In this document: in pieces, positions 1 to 7,549 of the stretch
How the letters are laid out: the number at the start of each line of letters is the position of its first letter
How positions within the stretch are numbered: position 1 is the stretch's first letter
Source of the DNA: Phellopilus nigrolimitatus
Taxonomy: Eukaryota; Basidiomycota; Agaricomycetes; Hymenochaetales; Hymenochaetaceae
Assembly (NCBI GenBank): GCA_021029095.1
Contig: JAJOHG010000613.1
Coordinates: 1-11,333, forward strand
Direction: 5' to 3'
DNA: 11,333 nucleotides
The notes under the pieces: model-generated
Database searches by the model: none
Told to the model about the DNA's origin: nothing
The model's input: the letters and a program-made list of their open reading frames with translations, nothing else
Position numbers and translations under genes: made by a program

Positions 1-927
1 ATAGTCTGAGAGCAAGAACCGTGGGTTCCTCCCGATCTCGATCGCACGCACTTGTGGTCCCCACACACGCAGACAGCCGTCGAGGAGCTGGTATAACGCC
101 TCCGCCCTGTCTAGCACGATACGCCTGAGCGCAGGAAGCTCCATGCTATAGTGATATATGCCTCGAATGCCGAAAGCGCAGAGTGTGGCCACGCGAAGAG
201 TGTGCACACGAGGGAGCCGCACGACGGACATACGCTCCAGCACATCTGGCGGCCATAGATAGTTCTCTCCGCTGAGCGAAAGCACCTCGAGAGACTGAGC
301 GAGCCACGTCGCACACGGCGCAACCGCCACGGTACGTGGCATGTCAAGCTTGGGCCCGTTGTCCCAGTCAATACGACGGATTGCAGCAGAGTTTAGGTGA
401 ATGTCATTGCCAGATTCTTCATTTGCAACGGAGGAACTTGCTTCACTTCTACTCTCCTGATCATGTCCGAATAACATTACCTCGTCGCGGTAGCGTGAAA
501 GCACGAGGAGATTCGGACAGCATTTGATTATGCGGGTAACTTCTTTCCTAGCCCAAACGTGCACTGGATCGGACGACCGATATTGCACGAGTGGGAGTGA
601 GATCTTACGCACGTATCTTCCATATCCAAGGGAAAGTGGACAGTCTCTTTTCGATTGCTCGAACAGATCTGCTAAAGTTTCAGCCCTATGCCGCAGACGC
701 ACATCCTCGTACAGAAATTCCCTTGTGTTGTCATGCCACCATTTACAGACCAGAGCCAAACTCCGTTTGTCGCGTAAAGTGTTTGCAAATTGCTCTTCTG
801 TCTCATGGTGTGTGATGGAGTCAAAAACGGGAATCGTAACGAGCATGTTGAGCTTTCTTGCGGGATTGAACGTGGCCCAGTAGAAAATCTGCAGCCATAA
901 TTCTGGCGGAAGAAACGAATGATGCAT
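1..927 (-). CDS. F-box-like protein, copy A (3' part outside the window)
   Basis: The frame is open for 309 codons from the ATG at 927 to the window edge, with no stop and no indel, so the C-terminus lies to the left of the window. The N-terminus reads MHHSFLPPELWLQIFYWAT, an F-box-like motif of the kind that binds Skp1 in SCF ubiquitin ligases. A C-x-WW pair and FLYEDV follow near residue 60-75, and leucine-spaced segments such as IIKCCPNLLVLSRY suggest a degenerate leucine-rich region for substrate binding. It aligns along its length with the intact copy at 8096-9415 but differs strongly in the segment around residues 150-175. With copy C it shares the FLLSDY segment absent from B and D, so A and C are one subtype. 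The role in ubiquitin ligation is inferred from the family; the substrate is unknown. Confidence 0.8.
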   Translation of the reverse strand, partial: MHHSFLPPELWLQIFYWATFNPARKLNMLVTIPVFDSITHHETEEQFANTLRDKRSLALVCKWWHDNTREFLYEDVRLRHRAETLADLFEQSKRDCPLSLGYGRYVRKISLPLVQYRSSDPVHVWARKEVTRIIKCCPNLLVLSRYRDEVMLFGHDQESRSEASSSVANEESGNDIHLNSAAIRRIDWDNGPKLDMPRTVAVAPCATWLAQSLEVLSLSGENYLWPPDVLERMSVVRLPRVHTLRVATLCAFGIRGIYHYSMELPALRRIVLDRAEALYQLLDGCLRVWGPQVRAIEIGRNPRFLLSDY

Positions 928-1030
928 GAAGAAAAAAATTCCATGATGGTTAAGCTTGCTTGTATTTCAAAGATGGCTACGAGTCAGGTAGCAAACTTGC
1001 GCGCAACACGAGCCGGACAAAATTGCAAGT
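928..1030 (-). promoter_or_regulatory. Conserved 5' flank of F-box copy A
   Basis: This stretch upstream of the copy A start aligns, with small gaps, to the flanks upstream of copy B (2901-3018) and copy D (9416-9521). Shared blocks on the plus strand include CATGATG, TAAGCTT, CTTGTA, GGTAGCAAA-like and TTGCAAG words in the same order. It probably contains the 5' UTR and core promoter, or is simply carried along by the duplication. No recognised binding site is claimed. Confidence 0.4.
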
Positions 1031-1102
1031 TAACCTAATAAAAAGTCAGCAAAATTATTAGGGCTCCCAAAAAGCTACCATGTGACTATGCACCTAAAGC
1101 TG

Positions 1103-1124
1103 CCCCCCCCCCCCCCCCCCCCCC
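1103..1124. repeat. Poly-C homopolymer, 22 bp
   Basis: There are 22 uninterrupted C residues, preceded by CTAAAGCTG and followed by GGTGAG. It sits at the left edge of a GC-rich island and is by far the longest homopolymer in the window. The exact length may be uncertain because such tracts slip during replication and sequencing. Confidence 0.9.
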
Positions 1125-1340
1125 GGTGAGAACTGCCCATGATGGTGCATGTCTTCGAGACATGCAGCGCGTGCGGTGCGTGCGCCGCGGAGAATATGTA
1201 TACGTCGACGGACGGGTGCGACGCCCGAGTTCTGTGCTGGAGGCCCGGGATCGCTCCCAGGCCAGGCTCCGTACGTTACTATGTCTGGCTCTCCCGCGCA
1301 ATAAGAACGCGGGGGTCGTAATAGCAGCTCAGTGCGCTCC
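1125..1340. other. GC-rich non-coding island with hairpins
   Basis: About 215 bp of GC-rich DNA lies between AT-richer flanks. Two inverted repeats are clear: a 9-bp perfect stem with a TCG loop at 1146-1166, and a 6-bp stem CCCGCG/CGCGGG with a 9-nt loop at 1293-1313. Open frames cross it on both strands, but none resembles a known protein and open frames are expected in GC-rich DNA. I checked for a tRNA or 5S rRNA fold and found neither. Its function is unknown. Confidence 0.4.
1146..1166. repeat. Perfect 9-bp inverted repeat, 3-nt loop
   Basis: TGCATGTCT, loop TCG, then AGACATGCA. All nine positions pair. If transcribed it would form a stable short hairpin; nothing around it identifies a terminator or RNA gene. 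Confidence 0.75.
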
Positions 1341-1437
1341 GCTCTCATTGGAGAAAAAGTTTTATCATCAGAAATTACCGCTTATTCTTGAACCTTGAAG
1401 CGCAGTCAAAACATGTCCTCCGTCTCTGGTTCCATGT

Positions 1438-1601
1438 GTGTTTCCCAAAGTCTTTTTTTCGGCGGCTTACGTTATGTGCACTCGTCATAAGGCAGCGAAT
1501 AAAAGCTTTCTATTACGAGAAATTACCCAAAAGGGTAATGAATAATAATTACGGAACAGGATCGAAGGCGAGATGAAGGAGTCAAGTTTGCAAAGCACTC
1601 C
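1438..1601 (-). repeat. Duplicated 3' flank of F-box copy B
   Basis: The segment aligns with 7918-8095 downstream of copy D. Both start with TTTCCCAAAGTC, share GTGCACTCGTCAT, AATAAAAGCTTT and GGTAATGAATAAT, and run into the gene's 3' end. Similarity stops abruptly to the left of about 1438, which marks the edge of the duplicated block. On the minus strand it is the downstream region of the gene and probably carries its 3' UTR. Confidence 0.7.
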
Positions 1602-2900
1602 TCAGAATATGCCTTCCCGAATACCAGTTGGGCAAGCGTCTTGATACTTCAGCTTCGCCTCGTCCAAGGCTACAGCAGCTTCGGTTTGCAGGAGATTTCG
1701 ACTCCTCGGATGTATGAAAGACGAAGCACATCCTGAAAGCGCGCGTCGGACACCAGCGTCATCCATTTCGGTCCGTGCAGCTCAATCTTTCGGATAGACG
1801 GGAACTTCGATTGTTCTCCTAATACAGTACTGAACCCGCCAGTTACGTCCTTCCAGGAATCTTGGGACGCGCGCCACAATCAGCCTCAGCTTGCGAAATT
1901 CGCAATCGGGTGGTTCGTGTAGCATGTAGCGGCCAGCATAATGCAGTGTCTCTACATTTGGAAAGTACTGCGACAGATGCGAGAGGTGACTTGAAGTCAT
2001 GAACAAGTCCGACCCGATCTCGAGCACACGCACTTGCGGCCCCCACACACGCAGTAGCAGTCGACAATCGAAGTTAGCGCAAACAAATTGTCGAATACGA
2101 CACGGCAGAGTGCAGGAAGCTCCAAGGTCATGCGATGAACATTACTCGGGTTGCCTGATAAGTGGATGAGGTCCAAACGGAGAGTGTGCACGCGCGGGAG
2201 CCGCACGACGGACGTGCATTGAGCGCGTCTGGCCAGAGGAGGATCCCTCCGCTGAGCGAAATCACCTCGAGTGATTGTGCGGACCATGTCGTGTGTGCCC
2301 CGGCCACCAGGTTGTGCTGGTTGAGCACGAGCCCAATATCCCAGTCAATACGCCGGACCGCAGAAAGGACGCCGCGAACATCGCTATTAAGGTCCCCGTA
2401 TGCACCGGAGTCGCTTATCTTCTCAGGCTCGGTGTAATACATTTTGCTGTTGTGGTAGCGGGAAAGCACAAGGAGGTTCGGACAGCATTTGATTATGCGG
2501 GGTATTTCTGTCCTAGCCCAGCCGTGCACTGGACCGGCCGGCGTATTCTGCACAGTGGGAGTGAGATCTTACGCACGTATCTTCCATATCCAAGGGAAAG
2601 CGGGCAGTTTTTTCTCGATCGCTCGAACAGATCTGCTAAAGCTTCAGCGCCGTGCCGCAAGAGCACATCCTCGTACAGAAAAGTTACTGTGTTGTCGCGC
2701 CACCATTTTCAAACCAAGGCCAGATTCAGTTTGACGCGTAAATTGGTTGCATATTGCTCTTCTGTCTCGCGTCGTGTGTTCGATTCAAAGACGGGTATCG
2801 TCACGAGCGTGTTGACCTCTCTTGCGGGATTGAACGTGGCCCAATGGAAAATCTGCAGATCTGCAGCCATATCTGGCGGGAGAAAAGAAAGATCCATCAT
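1602..2900 (-). pseudogene. F-box-like protein, copy B, degraded
   Basis: It is a full-length relative of the intact copy D, from MMDLSFLPPD at 2900 to a C-terminal TGA at 1602, but broken. A TGA at 2709-2711 replaces the conserved Cys of the VCKWW motif. Frame changes follow at about 2555, 2219, 2056, 1875 and 1686; four are single-base losses and one is a two-base loss, judged against copy D and, where it overlaps, copy A. The F-box itself has an in-frame change: GCTGCAGAT is partly duplicated (CTGCAGATCTGCAGAT), adding two residues. Six codons present in D around residues 356-361 are absent here without shifting frame. Any product would be about 63 residues, so I call it a pseudogene. Confidence 0.85.
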
Positions 2901-3018
2901 TAAGAATGTTTACATTTTCCATGATGCATGAGCTTACTTGTACTGCTGCAAAGACTACTGCAAGCTGGGAGTGTTGCAAATTTGTGGGCAAGACGACCAG
3001 AGAAAGTTGCAAGAGCTT
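2901..3018 (-). promoter_or_regulatory. Conserved 5' flank of F-box copy B
   Basis: The sequence matches the flank upstream of copy D (9416-9521) closely and that of copy A more loosely. The words AGCTTACTTGTACT, GCAAATTTGTGGGCAAGACGACC and TTGCAAGAGCTT occur in order. It overlaps the first unit of an 83-bp-period tandem duplication that copy D lacks. Confidence 0.4.
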
Positions 3019-3085
3019 TCTTATGCCACTGCGAAGATTGCTGCAAGCTGGGAGTGTAGCAAATTTGTGGGAAAAGACGATTGGA
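2943..3085. repeat. Tandem duplication, 83-bp period, upstream of copy B
   Basis: CTGCAAGCTGGGAGTG at 2958 recurs at 3041, followed in both places by T(T/A)GCAAATTTGTGGG and an AAGACGA word. The second unit is slightly diverged and trails off near 3085. Only one unit is present upstream of copy D, so this duplication arose at the copy B locus. It lies in what should be the promoter or 5' UTR of copy B. Confidence 0.75.
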
Positions 3086-3349
3086 TGAAAAGTGAGAAGT
3101 AGCGTACTTCATAAAAAAATAGCCAGTAGTATAGGCGTGCCTATAGTTCATGATGATCATGATGAGCTCTACAGGTCACACTGGATTTTTATCTTGCAAG
3201 GAGTATATGCTGTGAATGAGTTTTTGTCAGTGAGCATGTGCTGTGTGCATGTCCGAGCCCTGACCCAACGGGGGAGCATGGATGCAGAAAATCTTTGTGA
3301 AAATTAGGCAAAGCGAAATGGGAAGCAAAAGTGCAAAACAGGGTGGAGT
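3086..3349. other. Spacer between copies B and C, no gene seen
   Basis: This is AT-leaning DNA separating the 5' flank of copy B from the 3' end of copy C. It has a short inverted repeat TATAGGC-GT-GCCTATA near 3130-3147 and a TCATGATGATCATGATGA word near 3149-3166. Open frames are short and unlike known proteins. Part of it may be the 3' UTR of copy C. Confidence 0.5.
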
Positions 3350-3864
3350 TCAGATTGCAATGCGTACGGAATGTGCGCGAAGGGGTTGATTTGCCAAACA
3401 TCGGTCGGACACATTCCCTGAGAGATACTCGAACTTCGCCTCCTCTAGGGCTAAAGCAGCTGTCGGGTTTTCGCAGGAGATTTCGGCTCCTCGGATGTCT
3501 GCAAGCCGAAGCACATTCTGAAAGCGCACATCGGACACCAATGTCACCCATTCCATTCCGCGCAGCTCGATATTTCGGATAGACGGAAACTTTGAAAGTT
3601 CTCCTAAAATATTGAAATGGCCCTCGATCTGCTGCCATGATTCGCCAAACAAATTCCACCTTAGCATTTCGGAACGCGTGCAAGCCAACCAGCCTCAGAG
3701 AACCGGACTTGTAACCGGACGTTTCACGCACCCTTCGCCAGCGCAAAACCTTCACCCAGAAGACGGGGTAATGCGGCGTATCTACATTTGGACAGAACTT
3801 CACCAGCCGACACATAGTCTGAGAGCAAGAACCGTGGGCCCCTCCCGATCTCGATCACACGCAC
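3350..3864 (-). pseudogene. F-box-like protein, copy C, C-terminal fragment
   Basis: Only about the last third of the family is present. It begins inside the segment V-R-V-I-E-I-G-R, continues through FLLSDY (shared with copy A) and KFPSIRNIELRG, and ends with a TGA-free extension to a stop at 3350. At least two frame changes occur, near 3812 (just after FLLSDY) and near 3652. The C-terminal tail after ALALEEAKFEYL differs from that of copy D. No F-box, start codon or 5' flank precedes it: at about 3864 homology to copy A ends and peptidase-3'-like DNA begins. The fragment cannot make a functional F-box protein. Confidence 0.8.
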
Positions 3865-3910
3865 GAAAAGACGAGACAGAAAATGAACGATGAACCTGAA
3901 CAGCGATCCA
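3862..3910. repeat. Second copy of the peptidase gene's 3' terminus
   Basis: ACGAAAAGACGAGACAGAAAA, followed by GAACGATGAACCT and AGCGATCC, mirrors 4081-4128 (ACGAAAAGGCGAGACGG, CGAAAGACGAACCTTAG, GCGATGC), which spans the 3' end of the peptidase gene at 4115-5987. Roughly three quarters of positions match by eye over about 47 bp. It abuts the broken end of F-box copy C, with ACG shared at the junction. Confidence 0.5.
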
Positions 3911-4114
3911 CCGGTCAAAGCACTCGACGGCACCAACGACTAAGCAATAGATAAAAGGAGCGTAGGTGAAGAAAGAGAAGATGGAAGTTGCGGGGGGAAA
4001 GAAAACGGGGTCTTCGAGTCGTCGTTGTGGTGGTGGGTGTCGAGATGCCTAGATGTCAAGGTCGTTCGTTAGTTGTAAGTACGAAAAGGCGAGACGGAAA
4101 ACGAAAGACGAACC
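3911..4114. other. Downstream region of the peptidase gene
   Basis: About 200 bp hold no recognisable gene. The plus strand has a purine-rich run (GGTGAAGAAAGAGAAGATGG) near 3965 and a GTGGTGGTGGG run near 4028. It would be 3' UTR or terminator sequence for the minus-strand gene ending at 4115. No clear polyadenylation signal could be fixed. Confidence 0.4.
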
Positions 4115-4620
4115 TTAGACGGCGATGCTGAGGTGCGCGTTGGGGAACTTGGTGGCTTTGATACGCTTGAGGAGCCACCAGAAGGGGGTGGCATAGGTCA
4201 TGTCCAACGTCTCCGTCTTGCCCGAGCCGCCGGTGAGCATGCCGCCAATGCGGCCCTTGATATCGGCGACGATGGAACCCGAGTCGCCCGGCTTCGAGAA
4301 CGCTCCCGACTTGCCATCGTATCCGAAGATGCCCCATTCCATCGACGTCTGGTGGACGTTCATGTCGCGGGCGTAGTACTCGCGAACTATAGAGAAGACG
4401 CCGTTGGCGCGGCCGATGGTGGTGCCGGTGGTGTTGCCCGACTTCACGACCAATAGGCAGGGCTCGCGGTTGACGTCGAACATGTCCGGGTGACGCATTT
4501 GCTGGTCCGTGATGGTGTTCATAAGAGGGAGAAGACGATTGTCGGGATACTTGAAAGACCAGTTGGCATCGTCGCGAGCGAAACACTTGCGTGTAAACTC
4601 CTCGGGCGACATGTTCGTGC

Positions 4621-4680
4621 CTAGAAATCATTCAATTTAGTAGACGGTCCTAGTCGGATAATTAAGTAGTCAAAACGCAC
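4621..4680 (-). other. Intron of the peptidase-like gene (60 bp)
   Basis: The donor GTGCGT follows GATCTGG and the acceptor TTTCTAG precedes GCACGAAC. A CTAAATTGA branch-like word lies about 17 bases before the acceptor. Removing it joins NMMDLG to TNMSPEEF in one frame, matching how the family reads across this point. Confidence 0.7.
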
Positions 4681-5579
4681 CCAGATCCATCATGTTGCCT
4701 TGGAAGCCTGGCCGAGCTTGGCGCGGTCGACCTGGAACACGCCCCAATCTTCGGTGAACCGCTCGTCGCCGACGCCGAGGTTGATGGGTGGGCAGTAGAG
4801 GACGGGGCCAAGTACGCGCTTATTAATGGACTTCCAGTCCCGGTTGACGTCCTCGAGGAACGTCTGCAGCGCCTCCGTCGCTTCCTCCGCTTCGGCTACC
4901 AACTGCTCAGTCTTGATGCGCGACGTCGTGGCCTTCCTAGCGTCGGCAGCGTTGTCGCCGGCCTCCCGCTTCTTGAAGCCTTCGATCTGCTGGTTCCATC
5001 GCTTCAACCGCGATGCCGTGTCCTCCGACCTTGAGCTTGATCGAGTCGATGAGTTTGTTGAATGCGCGTTCGCCGAGGAGGAGCACGTCCCTGGAAGGCG
5101 CACTGGGGTGCCAAGCGACGGGGGTGTTGGGCTCCTGGGGAGAGACGAGGACGTGTCGGCAGCTCAGGCCCAAGAGGCGGTTGTTGTTAACCCTTGCCGC
5201 CCTCGGCGAGGTAGACGGCCATGGTGCCCTGAGCGTTGGGCCTGGCCCTGGTGGAGATGTGGGACGCCGAGGGCGGGCGTGATGGGACTAACGACCTCGA
5301 GGAGTGGGTCGAGATCATCGACGGGCGGGACAAGCACAGAGGCGACCTCATGCGTGTAGACCGAACCACGGAAGTCGACGTCAACGTCCGTAATCTGGTG
5401 CTTGGCGAGGAGGGCGAGAATCTCCTGAGCGGCGTCGTATGCGGCAGTGGCGGAGGTGATCTCGAGGAAGACGCCTATCCAGATCGTCACGGGACCGACG
5501 TCGGTTTTCTCCGCCCAAGTGCTCGTCGTCGACCTCAAGCATCTTGAAACCGCACCACATCGACGCTGGTGAAGCGGAG

Positions 5580-5636
5580 CTGAGTAAAACTCCCAGTTAG
5601 CAAACTCTACGATATGAGGGGATAGGATTGGCTGAC
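5580..5636 (-). other. Intron of the peptidase-like gene (57 bp)
   Basis: The donor GTCAGC is unusual; the acceptor is ACTCAG, with GCTAAC as a possible branch site. Splicing joins VALLDART to LRFTSVDVV, which continues the family pattern. Without it the frame stops at TAG within this stretch. Confidence 0.6.
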
Positions 5637-5987
5637 TGTGCGAGCATCCAAAAGGGCTACGACCTCCACGCTCAACTGCTTGTCCCAAATGTCCACGATG
5701 GGATGGTTGAAAACAGGATGTAACTCCTTCAGGCGGTTATAGGCCTCAGGTCCCCTGGGCGGGGACCACGCCTTGCCGGTGCGGTAGAGCAGCGTGGGCG
5801 AAGAAGGAAGGCCCGCGTAATACGAGCGAGCCTCCTCCATGGAGATAGCGTGGACATCGGCGGTGTAGGAAGTTGCGCTGGACGCGATGTCACCGCCAAA
5901 GCCAAGAAAGAGAAGCCCGTCGAAGCGGTGGTGGTCGGGGAGATGGTAGGGTCCTCTTCAACAGGCCTGCGTGCCTCCTCGTAGTTC

Positions 5988-6484
5988 CTAGCAAACGCGA
6001 TGCAAGCTTGAACGAATGCGACAGAAAGGCTCACTGAACGAAGAGAGAGAAACGAATGGTTAGTGTCGGATAATCATAAAGAAACTAAGGGACAGACTGG
6101 TTATGCTTCGGGAGTTCAAAAAATGGAAGTGCTAAGCGACTTGACTGTGTGGAGACAAGAGGGACGTGACCTGAGAGACGAAAGAGCTCCATTTCGCATT
6201 CGCCATCGTTCTGAATGAAGCTGATACCTGCCACCACCACTTGTATGGGCACTTCAAAAAAAAGTACTTCAGCGCTGTCAAGGATGTTACACTTGGTTCG
6301 GACGGCATAATTAACCTCTCTGGGCACGTGTATGTGCGCGACCGGCTTCCGAAACCCGTACAGTTTCAACGCGTCGTACAAGTCACTGCGAGCAGTGCCG
6401 GTGTATTCGCATCTCTGACTGGTCTACCACTACTTGCGCCTTCCTCAATTGCCATCTGACTACTAGATGAACTAAGCTTTTGGC
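5988..6484. other. Upstream of the peptidase gene; unidentified open frame
   Basis: A possible 47-bp intron (GTGAGC..GCTAG) occupies 5988-6034. Further upstream a minus-strand frame is open from about 6408 to a stop at 6085 and reads in part DALKLYGFRKPVAHIHVP. I do not recognise it, it has no ATG near its beginning, and a plus-strand frame (6241-6459) is open over the same bases. A CCACCACCAC run lies at 6231-6240. I cannot assign a gene here. Confidence 0.25.
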
Positions 6485-6716
6485 GGAACTGTACAGTTTA
6501 TTACCAAGGTCAAGCTCGGTGACCTCGGAAAGCGATACCGAGAGTACACTGCACATGTGTCGAAGGCTGTCGCCGTCGCAAAGGCACGCAGCGAAGGTAC
6601 GCAGCGAAGGCGATCCCATTGCGCGCCTCGCGATGCCTGTCGAGGAGATGAAGGCCTGTCTGGACGCGTGGTCGTCCGATATGAACATCGTTGATATGGA
6701 ACGCTATTTTGAATAA
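6476..6716 (+). pseudogene. Unidentified reading frame split by a 12-bp repeat
   Basis: From the TAA at 6473-6475 the plus strand reads a protein-like frame containing FITKVKLGDLGKRYREYTA and AVAVAKARSEG up to about 6597. A 12-bp word, ACGCAGCGAAGG, is then repeated after one T (period 13) and shifts the frame. The next frame carries on with GDPIARLAMPVEEMKACLDA to the TGA at 6714-6716. Without the extra 13 bp the two halves join through SEGD in one frame, which suggests a coding exon broken by slippage. There is no convincing ATG, an acceptor-like GTACAG sits at 6493, and I recognise no family. It could also be a chance open frame. Confidence 0.3.
6586..6610. repeat. 12-bp direct repeat, period 13
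   Basis: ACGCAGCGAAGG occurs at 6586-6597 and again at 6599-6610, separated by a single T. The period is not a multiple of three, so gain or loss of one unit changes the reading frame. Confidence 0.85.
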
Positions 6717-6939
6717 GCACGGCACAACTCAGGCTTTACCCACACAGTTTTTCAGGAATGGATACATCAAACTGAAGCGCAGATTGAAGCTGGGAGCACA
6801 TACTATGTACGAGTACACGTGTTTGTTCGGGAATCTGCTCAATAACTGGCTTCAAGACAAATCAGCACACACCTATATTTCCAGTCCTACCGAAGACGAG
6901 AGCACTCTGAGTCCAGACGGTTTGAGAAAGTCAACAGAG

Positions 6940-7310
6940 CGGCTGCGTGCACTAGCTCGTGTACTTCCCAGAGATGGCGCTTGCTCTGCTCTTCCTCTTC
7001 GCCGTGCAGCCCGAGCGCATCCTCGCCGTGCACGCGGACGTGTCCGCGGAGCCATGCGCGAGCTCTCCCCTACCCAGCGCCGCCTCGGATCGCACGCAGA
7101 CCGTCCCGCGTCTGCTCGCTGCGTACGCGGTGTTGCGCTGCACACGCGCGCCGGTGCTGCTATGCACGGGCTGAGCGCTGTACGCGTCCAATGGCACGAC
7201 GCTGCATGCGGGCGGGACCCTGAGCGGCTGCACGACCCATGTGCGGCGGTGCAGCACTGGTGGGCGGGCCAGTGTGCGGCGGGGCGGTGATGTGTTGTTT
7301 TGCGCTGTGT
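6940..7310. other. GC-rich island, no gene identified
   Basis: The block is markedly richer in G and C than the DNA on both sides and ends at a T-rich run near 7347-7405. On the plus strand an ATG at 6974 opens a 66-codon frame starting MALALLFLFAVQPE, a hydrophobic start that could pass for a signal peptide, with a TGA at 7172. The same frame then stays open to 7426. Long frames are also open on the minus strand, as expected for this composition. I see no family resemblance, so I record a composition island, not a gene. Confidence 0.35.
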
Positions 7311-7426
7311 GTACGTGCGCGTGCGCAGTCTGGGGTGCTGCGTCCGAGATGTTTGCTTTTTTTCTTGCTTTAATACAGCTCTTGTTGTATTTTTCTTCTT
7401 TTTGTAGCGGCATTCATTTCCGTTAA

Positions 7427-7549
7427 TCGAATACATGTGCATCTTGGTTGTCTGCTCTGCCCGGCGTCAAGGCGGTCCTCTGAACGTCTTCGAAGCCAAA
7501 CGAGACTCCTAACTCGAAAATACAGACCAATATCCACGTGTCCGAGCCT
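7427..7549. other. Spacer 3' of the Old Yellow Enzyme fragment
   Basis: Old Yellow Enzyme homology cannot be followed below about 7550. The expected downstream segment with the NDF and SAGG motifs is not visible on the minus strand in any frame. No other gene is apparent. Confidence 0.4.

Larger units (their letters stand above)
4115..5987 (-). pseudogene. Trypsin-fold serine peptidase-like protein with seven frame changes
   Basis: This resembles a large basidiomycete family of roughly 500-600 residue uncharacterised proteins ending in a trypsin-like (PA clan) fold. In order it shows SYYAGLPSSPTLLYRT and PPRGPEAYNRLKELHPVFNH (5840-5700), GPVTIWIGVF (near 5495), ITDVDVDFRGSVYT (near 5380), GLSCRHVLVSP with the likely catalytic His (near 5165), a charged helical segment near 4850-4960, FTEDWGVFQVDRAKLG with a candidate Asp (near 4740), and PGDSGSIVADIKGRIGGML with the nucleophile Ser (near 4260). 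Introns fit at 5580-5636 and 4621-4680, and one may lie at 5988-6034. Single-base frame changes fall near 5940, 5547, 5512, 5262, 5192, 5002 and 4713, yet no independent stop codon occurs between them. No convincing start codon was found upstream. Peptidase activity is inferred from the fold, not known. Confidence 0.75.

Noticed and set aside
1130..1340. tRNA or 5S rRNA gene in the GC-rich island
   Set aside because: The hairpins do not make a cloverleaf, and no A-box, B-box or conserved 5S segments are present.
2275..2931. A 218-codon plus-strand open frame
   Set aside because: It lies antisense to copy B. The equivalent antisense frames in copies A and D are interrupted, and its sequence lacks any family feature.
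3189..3815. A 208-codon minus-strand frame
   Set aside because: Only part of it follows the F-box family; after the frame change near 3652 it reads the wrong frame of copy C and then spacer.
4056..4631. A 191-codon minus-strand frame overlapping the peptidase 3' exon
   Set aside because: It is a shadow in another frame. The competing frame carries PGDSGS and the family pattern through the intron.
6241..6459. A 72-codon plus-strand frame
   Set aside because: No homology is apparent, the minus strand is open across the same bases, and there is no supporting context.
6691..7290. A 199-codon plus-strand frame
   Set aside because: Its second half is Arg/Ala-rich text typical of GC-rich DNA, its start follows an unrelated stop, and no domain is visible.
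6873..7442. Long minus-strand frames in the same island
   Set aside because: They overlap the plus-strand frames throughout, consistent with composition rather than coding.
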